A model generated the notes under the pieces. It did no database searches. It was not told the DNA's origin and saw nothing but the letters and a program-made list of their open reading frames with translations. A stretch of DNA of 9,467 nucleotides from Syntrophomonadaceae bacterium. GTDB lineage: Bacteria > Bacillota > Dethiobacteria > DTU022. Positions within the stretch are counted from its first letter, which is position 1. Each line of letters opens with the position of its first letter. Where the stretch lies: assembly GCA_003553305.1 (NCBI GenBank), contig PWEB01000289.1:1-9467 (forward strand), given 5' to 3'. Shown piece by piece: positions 1 to 6,078 of this stretch. A program made the position numbers and the translations under genes.

Positions 1-1530
1 CGCATCGACACCGGTGAGGTTTTCAAAAATCAGCAGCGCGTAATCCTTAAGAACTGCGGGGTGATCGACCCGGAAAACATCAATGAATATATCGCCCACG
101 GCGGTTACAAGGGCCTGGCCAAATCGCTTGAAAGAGACCAGGAAGAAATTATAGGGATCCTTAAAGATTCTGGTCTGCGCGGAAGGGGCGGCGCCGGTTT
201 TCCGGCCGCACGCAAGTGGGAATCTTGCCTCAAGCCAAAAGCTGATCAAAAATACGTGCTCTGCAACGCCGATGAAGGTGACCCCGGAGCTTTCATGGAT
301 CGTTCCGTTTTAGAAGGCGATCCTCATTCGGTTATCGAGGGCATGATTATCGCCGGTTATACGATCGGTGCATCAAAGGGTTACTTTTACGTCCGGGCCG
401 AGTATCCGCTGGCCATTAAACGGCTGCGCAAAGCAATTGAACAGGCCAAGGAGAAAAATCTGCTCGGCGAAAATATTCTGAACACTGGATATGACTTCGA
501 CTTGGAAATATTCCAGGGAGCCGGAGCATTTGTCTGCGGTGAATCAACTGCCCTGATTATGTCCATCGAAGGTAACCGAGGCTGGCCCAAACCACTGCCC
601 CGGCCGAGAACCAGTGAAGAAGGTCTGTGGGGCAAACCGACCTTGCTCAACAATGTGAAAACTTTCTCAGTGGTCCCTCAGATCTTGAGCGAAGGCGCTG
701 ACTGGTTTAAGAGCATCGGCACCGAGGGCAGCCCGGGAACGGCTGTTTTCGCACTGACCGGCAAAATTAATCGCAGTGGTTTGATCGAAGTGCCCATGGG
801 TATTGAATTGGGCAAAATTATCTGGGAAATCGGCGGCGGTATTTTGGACGATAAAAAGTTTAAGGCCGTTCAGACCGGGGGCCCTTCAGGCGGCTGCCTG
901 CCCGAGGATAAGTTAGACCTTTCGGTTGACTTCGACACCCTGGTTAAAGCCGGTTCGATGATGGGTTCGGGTGGAATGGTGGTCATTGATGAATCGACCT
1001 GCATGGTTGATGTGGCCCGCTACTTCCTTGATTTCACCTTTGAAGAATCCTGCGGACAATGCGTGCCCTGCCGCCAGGGTACCCAACAGATGCTTGAAGT
1101 TTTAAATGATATCTGCGAGGGACGGGGACGGGAAGGCGATATTGAGCATCTCTTAGAATTGGGCGATTCCATTATCAAGAGCTCAATCTGCGGACTCGGA
1201 CAAACTGCGCCAAACCCTGTTTTGAGCACAGTCCAGTATTTCAGGGATGAATACGAAGCCCACATCAGAGATAAGGCCTGTCCGGCCCTGGTTTGTAAGA
1301 ATCTGATCATGTTCCAGATTAACGAAGAAAAATGCACCGCCTGCGGGCGCTGCCGAAAGGCCTGCCCCGTTGAAGCAATCAGCGGCGAAAAGAAAGTGCC
1401 GCATAAGATTGACCAGGATAAATGCACCAGGTGCGGAATTTGCTTCTCAGAATGTCCGGAACGCTTCAGTGCCGTGGAGCGCCTGACCGGTAAAGAAAAA
1501 CTGGCTGCAGCAAGCGGAAAGGAAGGTTAA
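1..1530 (+). CDS. nuoF: NuoF/HydB-type NAD(P)H-oxidising flavoprotein subunit of formate dehydrogenase (5' partial)
   Basis: This is the diaphorase (51 kDa-like) subunit, which moves electrons between NAD(P)H, FMN and Fe-S clusters in the cytoplasm. The frame is open to the left edge. The GTG at base 61 is an internal valine: the 20 codons before it read as the usual lead-in (KNCG followed by VIDPENINEYI), so the start lies outside the window. Counting from the first codon here, the FMN/NADH fold shows GLRGRGGAGFP (58-68), NADEGDPGAFMDR (89-101) and GAGAFVCGESTAL (173-185). An SLBB-like section follows, then the N3-type cluster cysteines CGQCVPC (351-357) plus Cys397. The C-terminus is a 2x[4Fe-4S] ferredoxin domain with cysteines 445/448/451/455 and 475/478/481/485, which E. 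coli NuoF lacks but HydB-type subunits have. It is followed after 3 bases by the catalytic subunit. A NuoE-like partner is expected upstream (inference). NAD versus NADP preference cannot be told. Confidence 0.95.
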   Translation, partial: RIDTGEVFKNQQRVILKNCGVIDPENINEYIAHGGYKGLAKSLERDQEEIIGILKDSGLRGRGGAGFPAARKWESCLKPKADQKYVLCNADEGDPGAFMDRSVLEGDPHSVIEGMIIAGYTIGASKGYFYVRAEYPLAIKRLRKAIEQAKEKNLLGENILNTGYDFDLEIFQGAGAFVCGESTALIMSIEGNRGWPKPLPRPRTSEEGLWGKPTLLNNVKTFSVVPQILSEGADWFKSIGTEGSPGTAVFALTGKINRSGLIEVPMGIELGKIIWEIGGGILDDKKFKAVQTGGPSGGCLPEDKLDLSVDFDTLVKAGSMMGSGGMVVIDESTCMVDVARYFLDFTFEESCGQCVPCRQGTQQMLEVLNDICEGRGREGDIEHLLELGDSIIKSSICGLGQTAPNPVLSTVQYFRDEYEAHIRDKACPALVCKNLIMFQINEEKCTACGRCRKACPVEAISGEKKVPHKIDQDKCTRCGICFSECPERFSAVERLTGKEKLAAASGKEG

Positions 1531-1533
1531 TCG

Positions 1534-4206
1534 ATGCTAAAACTAACAATCAACGGACTGGAAGTTGAAGTCGAGAATGGTTCAACCGTATTAGATGCGG
1601 CAAAAAAAGCAGGCATCTATATCCCTACTCTTTGCTATCACCCTGATCTTCCTACTTTCGGCGGCTGCCGGATTTGCATGGTCGATACTGACGGTAAAAT
1701 AGTGACCGCCTGCCGGGCGCCTGTTAAAGACGGCATGGTAGTTAAAACAGATACCGAAGAAGTGCGTCAAATACGCATGGCCAACGTTGAACTGATCCTG
1801 GCCAGCCACAATAAGGACTGTCAGAGTTGTTCGCGGAACAACACCTGTCAGCTGCAGGAAATCAGCGCCTTCGTGGGAATTACTTCCGAAAGGATGAAAC
1901 GCATCCGGCGCTCAGTTGAAGCAGTCAAGGTTGACGACAGCAACCCCTTCTTTCACCGGGACCATACCAAGTGTGTTTTATGCGGAATCTGTATCCGCAC
2001 CTGTGAAGAGATCAACGGAGTAAGCGCGCTTGATTTTGCTTTCCGCGGTTTTCATACTAAGGTTTCAGTTTTAGGCGATAAGCCCATAAAAGATTCGAAG
2101 TGTGAATCCTGCGGGGAATGCCTGGTGCGCTGCCCGACCGGCGCGCTTTACCGGACTGAACCCGAAGTGCCGGAGCGCGAGGTCGAAAGTGTCTGCACCT
2201 ACTGTGGTGTGGGCTGCGGGATCAAGCTTGGCGTCCGTGGTGAAAAGGTGGTCCAGGTCACCGGGAACAAGGAAAGTACGGTCAACCACGGCGACCTTTG
2301 CGTAAAGGGACGTTTTGGCTTTGACTTTATAAACCACCCCGACCGCCTGAAAACGCCGCTGATCAAAAAAAGCGGTATTTTCACAGAAGCTTCCTGGGAT
2401 GAAGCCTTAGCCTTTATCGCCGATAAAATGAAAGATATTAAAGACAAGCACGGCGCTGATGCCCTGGCCGGGATAAGTTCAGCCCGCTGCACCAATGAAG
2501 AAAACTACATGTTCCAGAAATTAATCCGCAGCATGGGTACCAATAACGTGGACCACTGCGCCCGTCTCTGACACTCCCCTACCGTAGCCGGTCTGGCTAC
2601 AGTATTTGGCAGTGGAGCGATGACTAATAGTATTAATGACATCGCCGAGGCGAAAGCATTCTTTATAATCGGTTCCAATACCACTGAGACTCATCCCGTA
2701 ATCGGATACCGGATCCGGCGGGCCTGTAAAAACGGAGCAGCCTTGATCGTGGCTGATCCACGGCGGACTAAGATTGCTGAAAATGCCGATGTTTTTCTGC
2801 AGCTGCGTCCGGGAACCAATGCCGCCCTGATCTTGGGAATGGCTAAGGTTATTCTGGATGAAAACCTGCATAACCTGGACTTCATCAAGGCAAGGACCGA
2901 GGGCTTTGAGGAATACGCTGCGGAACTTCGCAAAATTGACCTGGAAGAAATGGCCAAAATCACCGGGGTTGAGGCAGAAAAAATTGCCAGGGCAGCAAGA
3001 ATTTACGCTGAGAACGATCCGGCGGCCATCCTCTACACCATGGGCATCACCCAGCACACCAGCGGCACGGATAATGTAATGGCGCTGGCCGGACTGGCTA
3101 CTATGACCGGCAATCTCGGCAAGCGGGGCGGCGGAGTAAATCCGCTGCGCGGCCAGAACAATGTGCAGGGAGCCTGTGATACGGGAGCCCTGCCCAATGT
3201 CTTCCCCGGTTACCAACCGGTCAGTTCACCTGAAGCCAACAAGAAGTTTTCGGAGGCTTACGGGGCGAAAATACCGGACAAGCCGGGAATTCAAATGACC
3301 AAGATGTTTACTGCAGCACTCGAAGGAAACCTGAAAGGGCTCTACATCATGGGTGAAAACCCGGTCGTCAGTGAACCTGACATTTGTAAAATTCAGAACG
3401 CCCTGGAGAAGTTTGACCTGGTTGTTGTCCAGGATCTCTTCTTCACCGAAACTGCTGATTATGCTGATGTAGTGCTGCCGGCAGCCTCTTTTGCTGAAAA
3501 AGAAGGGACTTTTGTCAACACTGAAAGACGAGTCCAGCGCGGTCGCAAGGCAGTTAACGCCCCGGGTGAAGCAAAGAGTGACTTCGAAATTCTCTGCGAG
3601 TTAGGGCAGAAACTAGGCCTGAAAGGCTTCGATTTCACTGATCCCGCTGAAGCAATGCAAGAAATTGCCGAGCTAAACCCGAAGTGGAAGGGCATCACTT
3701 ATGAAAGACTCGAGCACGGCGGACTGAATTGGCCCTGTTTGGATGAGCATCATCCCGGCACGCCAATCTTATACGGTGAGAAATTCCTCCGGGAAAGCGG
3801 CAAGGCTCTGTTTAAGGCGGTAACTTACCAGCCGCCCCAGGAAACCCAGGATAAAGACTACCCCCTGATCATGACCACCGGAAGGTCATTGTACCATTAC
3901 CACACCGGCACAATGACCCGCAAATCAGATGGTTTAGTTGAACTGCACGAGATGGAAAAGGTTATGATCAGCAAAGAAGACGCCGAGCGCCTCGGATTAA
4001 AGGAGGACGACAAAGTACGCCTGACTTCCAGGCGGGGCGAAGTCGTCGCCGGAGTAAAACCAGTTAGAGAATTGAAGGAAGGAACAATTTTTATGACCTT
4101 CCACTTTGCAGAAAGCTGCGCTAACCAACTAACCAATTCTGCCCTCGATCCTGTATCCGGTATCCCGGAATTAAAAGTCTGTGCAGTGAAAATGGAAAAA
4201 ATATAA
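1534..4206 (+). CDS. fdhF: Selenocysteine-containing formate dehydrogenase, catalytic alpha subunit
   Basis: This Mo/W-bisMGD enzyme interconverts formate and CO2, and is likely coupled to the upstream NuoF-type subunit. It reads as one 890-residue protein if TGA 2569-2571 is decoded as Sec346. Both sides are in the same frame and match formate dehydrogenase H: NNVDHCARL-Sec-HSPTVAGL. Domains in order are: [2Fe-2S] ferredoxin (Cys34/45/48/60); His-Cys cluster (His92, Cys96/99/105); two [4Fe-4S] sites (Cys147/150/153/157 and 190/193/196/200); molybdopterin-site [4Fe-4S] (Cys221/224/228/256, then Lys258); catalytic domain; and a molybdopterin-dinucleotide-binding C-terminus from about residue 770. 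Arg539 lies in RGQNNVQGACD, the motif I recall as carrying the substrate-contacting arginine (Arg333) of E. coli FdhF. The ATG is preceded by GGAAGG (1521-1526) at 7-base spacing inside the previous gene, so the two are translationally close. A terminator follows. Expression needs the SelA/B/C/D machinery, which is not in this window. Automated callers would split it into 345- and 528-residue pieces. Confidence 0.95.
2569..2604 (+). promoter_or_regulatory. Selenocysteine UGA codon with bacterial SECIS hairpin
   Basis: TGA at 2569-2571 is followed by a hairpin within the coding sequence. The perfect 6-bp stem GTAGCC (2584-2589)/GGCTAC (2595-2600) has the 5-base apical loop GGTCT (2590-2594). 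Past a C-A mismatch the stem extends by pairs 2582-2602, 2581-2603 and 2580-2604. The loop sequence GGUCU and the 18 bases between the UGA and the loop match, from memory, the E. coli fdhF SECIS bound by SelB. The residue after Sec is the conserved His. This is a recoding site and not a sequencing error or pseudogene. Confidence 0.93.
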
Positions 4207-4233
4207 GCTGGTAAACGGGTCAAAAAAGTAAAT

Positions 4234-4268
4234 AAGTTGCCAGGAGAAAGTTCTTCTGGCAACTTTTT
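4234..4268 (+). terminator. Intrinsic terminator of the formate dehydrogenase operon
   Basis: The perfect 10-bp stem AAGTTGCCAG (4234-4243)/CTGGCAACTT (4256-4265) has a 12-base loop that can itself form a few more pairs. It runs into TTTTT (4264-4268) and starts 28 bases after the fdhF stop. It separates the operon from the small reading frame at 4291. Confidence 0.9.
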
Positions 4269-4290
4269 AAAAAAGGAATGAGTATTAGCC

Positions 4291-4458
4291 ATGCCTGACT
4301 GGGTCCACGCAATTTTATACATATTGGTAGTAGCAACTACTGCTTACCTGGCTGCATATTACACTCAGAATGCATTAGGAATGATCGCCGGCATCGGAAT
4401 TGGCCATTTTCTGGCCTCAGCTATTGTAAAGAGACTGCCTGGCTTCTGGGGCAGCTGA
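4291..4458 (+). CDS. Candidate 55-residue two-helix membrane microprotein
   Basis: The ATG opens a 55-residue frame beginning MPDWVHAILYILVVATTAYL and ending in KRLPGFWGS. It shows two hydrophobic stretches (about 6-26 and 29-46) separated by a short polar turn (YYTQN). The second has a small-residue pattern (GMIAGIGIGHFLASA) typical of tightly packed helices, and a basic end (KR) follows. I do not recognise a family. Support: the composition is coherent and membrane-like, and it fills the space between a strong terminator and the ferritin promoter. Against: the best ribosome site is AAAAGGA at 4271-4277, 13 bases from the ATG, which is a bit far; there is no obvious promoter; and it sits after the terminator, so it would need read-through or its own start. 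An in-frame stop at 4279-4281 excludes a longer version. A weak hairpin (CTGCC 4435-4439/GGCAG 4450-4454) with a T-run about 10 bases later could end it. Confidence 0.5.
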   Translation: MPDWVHAILYILVVATTAYLAAYYTQNALGMIAGIGIGHFLASAIVKRLPGFWGS

Positions 4459-4548
4459 CAAACTTTTTTGCAGTGGCGATACTCTTTATCACGTAAACCT
4501 GATCTTACTTTTATTGGCCATATAACCTGACAGCATCATCCAACCTTG

Positions 4549-4611
4549 CTATAGATAACCGACCTCTACTATAGAAATCCCTATTATCGAAATCCCTTTA
4601 TCAAGGATAAA
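4549..4611 (+). repeat. Short repeats and inverted repeat upstream of ferritin
   Basis: CTATAGA occurs at 4549-4555 and 4569-4575. GAAATCCCT occurs twice at a 15-base period (4574-4582 and 4589-4597). Next to it lies the inverted repeat TTTATC (4597-4602)/GATAAA (4606-4611) followed by a T-run. Together they could be regulator sites or a weak terminator in the spacer before ferritin. No known motif was identified. Confidence 0.35.
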
Positions 4612-4655
4612 ATTTTTTTATTAAGCATAACGCCATATTTTAATATAACAATATG

Positions 4656-4674
4656 TGATATAATATGTTATAAT
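4656..4674 (+). promoter_or_regulatory. Tandem extended -10 promoter(s) of ferritin
   Basis: Two perfect TATAAT hexamers, at 4659-4664 and 4669-4674, each follow a TGn extended -10 (TG at 4656-4657 and 4666-4667), exactly 10 bases apart. Neither has a good -35, which fits extended -10 promoters. The second would start transcription near 4681, giving a leader of about 20 bases that carries AGGAGG just before the ferritin ATG. The inverted arms TATAA (4659-4663)/TTATA (4668-4672) overlap both -10 boxes, and TTATAAT (4668-4674) is a perfect half of the PerR-box consensus, with a weaker second half. Peroxide or iron control is therefore possible but unproven. Confidence 0.6.
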
Positions 4675-4700
4675 ATGAATAAAGCAAAGGAGGATTTTAT

Positions 4701-5207
4701 ATGTTATCAGAAAAACTGCTTACTAAAATGAATGAACAAATCACCCATGAGTTTTTTTCCGCCCATTATTATCTGGCTATGGCCGCATATTTCACAAAGG
4801 AAGACCTAGATGGCTTTGCTAACTTCTTTATCGTTCAGGCTGAAGAGGAACGTTTTCATGCCATGAAATTTTTCAAATTTATCAATGATCAGGGTGAAGA
4901 AGCAATCATTACCGGCTTTAAGGATCCAAAAAACGACTTCAAATCAGCTGAGGAAATATTCACCCTGGCCCTGGAACACGAAAAACTGGTCAGCAGCCTG
5001 ATTAACGAACTGATGGCTCTGGCCCAGGAGGAAAAACACTACCCGAGTATCAGTTTTCTGCAGTGGTTTATCGACGAACAGGTTGAGGAAGAAGCAAACA
5101 TGAGTAAATTGCTCAGCAAGGTTAAGCAGGTCGGTGAGAAAGGTCACGGCATATTAATGCTCGACAAGGAAATGGCCGCCAGGACCTTCACCCCTGAAGC
5201 AGAATAA
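4701..5207 (+). CDS. ftnA: Non-heme ferritin (FtnA-type iron storage protein)
   Basis: This 168-residue four-helix ferritin forms a cytosolic 24-subunit shell that oxidises Fe(II) and stores it as ferric mineral. The ferroxidase ligands fall at the E. coli FtnA numbers: Glu17 (THEFFSAHYYLA), Glu50 and His53 (AEEERFHAMKF), Glu94 (EHEKLV), Gln127 and Glu130 (DEQVEEEANM). The length is normal and there is no heme-binding Met or rubrerythrin domain. The start ATG has AGGAGG (4688-4693) 7 bases upstream. It is monocistronic: it has its own AT-rich tandem promoter and its own terminator at 5254. In an anaerobe with an Fe-S-rich formate dehydrogenase next door it would buffer iron and limit oxidative damage (inference). 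Confidence 0.96.
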   Translation: MLSEKLLTKMNEQITHEFFSAHYYLAMAAYFTKEDLDGFANFFIVQAEEERFHAMKFFKFINDQGEEAIITGFKDPKNDFKSAEEIFTLALEHEKLVSSLINELMALAQEEKHYPSISFLQWFIDEQVEEEANMSKLLSKVKQVGEKGHGILMLDKEMAARTFTPEAE

Positions 5208-5253
5208 AGGACAAACTAACCAGGCTGTAAAAACTTAACGATTAAACGAATAT

Positions 5254-5293
5254 GCCGGGAACAAGCTTAACTAATGTCCCCGGCTTTGTTTAT
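5254..5293 (+). terminator. Intrinsic terminator after ferritin
   Basis: The GC-rich stem GCCGGG (5254-5259)/CCCGGC (5279-5284) extends past one mismatch by ACA (5261-5263)/TGT (5275-5277), and is followed by TTTGTTTATT. It abuts the end of the convergent DUF2284 gene. The other strand has no U-tract, so it acts mainly on the plus strand. Confidence 0.85.
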
Positions 5294-5829
5294 TCAACCA
5301 TCAAAATAGCATAGCGGTTCATTTCCAGATCATAGCTGTGCAGAACTTCGATAGGATAACCTATACTGCGCACGGTGTTAAAAACATCAACTGCAAGTGA
5401 TTCCGGCCCGGGCCGGGAGTCTTCTTTGTTGACGCAGGTTGCTCTTTCTCCGGTGCAGGTTGAACAAAAACGGCACTCATCCATGGTCAGCATAAATGCT
5501 TTATGATAACCGGACTTAAAAACTTCTCTTTCCAATTTAACCAGCTCTTTATTAACCTCTCTGCTCCAGGGGATCCGGTCTTCGGGCTGATTCACTTTCT
5601 TTACTAGATGAAAAACCACTGCTTCACGATATTCAGAAAAGAAAGCGCGGCATTCCTCTACAGAAGGAACCTGTGGAGGGCAGGAGCCTTTTTTACCGTA
5701 GCTGGAACAGCCAAAGGTACACTTAAAGCGCACCCAGTGACACACTTCGATTTGCGATGCTTCTATCCAGCGATAATCCGTTAAATTAAAACTGGCAAAA
5801 ACTTCTTCGAGTTTACTTCGATCGGGGAT
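5290..5829 (-). CDS. DUF2284 family cysteine-rich predicted metal-binding protein
   Basis: This is a member of the DUF2284 family, of unknown biochemical role and probably binding metal or an Fe-S cluster. The conserved blocks are WVRFKCTFGCSSYG, GSCPPQVPSVEECRAFF, a cysteine cluster in DECRFCSTCTGERATC, and the C-terminal VDVFNTVRSIGYPIEVL. The start is abnormal. The only conventional in-frame start is GTG 5745-5743; it has no ribosome site and would cut off conserved sequence (LTDYRWIEASQIEV) that relatives carry, as I recall them. The frame stays open to 5851. A strong AGGGAGG (5838-5844) sits 8 bases before ATC 5829-5827, so I place the start there (179 residues). There is no ATG, GTG or TTG in frame between the ribosome site and 5745. 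Either the gene initiates at ATC or the start codon has been altered. It is convergent with ferritin. Confidence 0.85.
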   Translation of the reverse strand: MPDRSKLEEVFASFNLTDYRWIEASQIEVCHWVRFKCTFGCSSYGKKGSCPPQVPSVEECRAFFSEYREAVVFHLVKKVNQPEDRIPWSREVNKELVKLEREVFKSGYHKAFMLTMDECRFCSTCTGERATCVNKEDSRPGPESLAVDVFNTVRSIGYPIEVLHSYDLEMNRYAILMVE

Positions 5830-6078
5830 AGTATCGGCCTCCCTTGCTGATTAATAATTAATATTGGTTGATCTTTGAGGTGTTTCTTTGGTGCTACTTC
5901 AGTATTTCTTTGTTTTATTCGCCAAATATAAGTGCTTTCCTGCCTGCTTTTTAAGCAATTGTGGTGAGGATCTCTTTATTAATAGATCATTTTGACGATA
6001 TATGTATTAAGGAGATTCGTTGACAACAAAGTATTTTACACCCCAGACCAGTTGAACTAAAGTTAGGAGTTGAAAGTC
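5830..6078. other. Divergent spacer between DUF2284 gene and diguanylate cyclase gene
   Basis: This AT-rich spacer must hold promoters for both flanking genes. The palindrome TTAATAATTAA (5851-5861) lies just upstream of the minus-strand ribosome site. On the plus strand TTGACA occurs at 6020-6025 but no -10 hexamer is at the right distance. An 11-codon frame, TTG 6020 to TGA 6055, follows AAGGAG (6009-6014) and could be a leader peptide. AGGAG at 6065-6069 is the ribosome site of the cyclase. I see no other gene or RNA. Confidence 0.4.

Noticed and set aside
1020..1427. Minus-strand 135-codon frame opposite the NuoF-like gene
   Set aside because: It is antisense to the conserved cysteine-rich region, without family resemblance or ribosome site.
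61..1530. GTG at 61 as the start of the NuoF-like gene
   Set aside because: The frame is open to base 1 and the upstream codons encode conserved family sequence, so the gene starts outside the window.
2569..2571. Reading the TGA as a nonsense mutation making fdhF a pseudogene
   Set aside because: The codon position, the following His, the SECIS hairpin and intact frame on both sides all match a functional selenoprotein.
2521..3216. 231-codon minus-strand open frame inside fdhF
   Set aside because: It lies wholly antisense to a strongly conserved catalytic domain and shows no recognisable domain. Long antisense frames are expected from the codon bias of the real gene.
3897..4322. 141-codon minus-strand frame across the fdhF end and the terminator
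   Set aside because: It crosses the fdhF 3' end, the intrinsic terminator and the small membrane frame, and its sequence is low-complexity Ser/Thr/Phe-rich without a domain.
5969..5988. GATCT/AGATC inverted repeat as a terminator or operator
   Set aside because: It has only 5 bp with a 10-base AT-rich loop and no clear context, so it is likely chance in AT-rich sequence.
6020..6048. TTGACA at 6020 as the -35 of a cyclase promoter
   Set aside because: The hexamer 17 bases downstream is CCAGAC, which does not resemble a -10, and no TATAAT-like sequence is at 16-18 base spacing.
6070..6078. TTG at 6070 as the cyclase start
   Set aside because: It touches the AGGAG ribosome site directly, while ATG 6079 has normal 9-base spacing.
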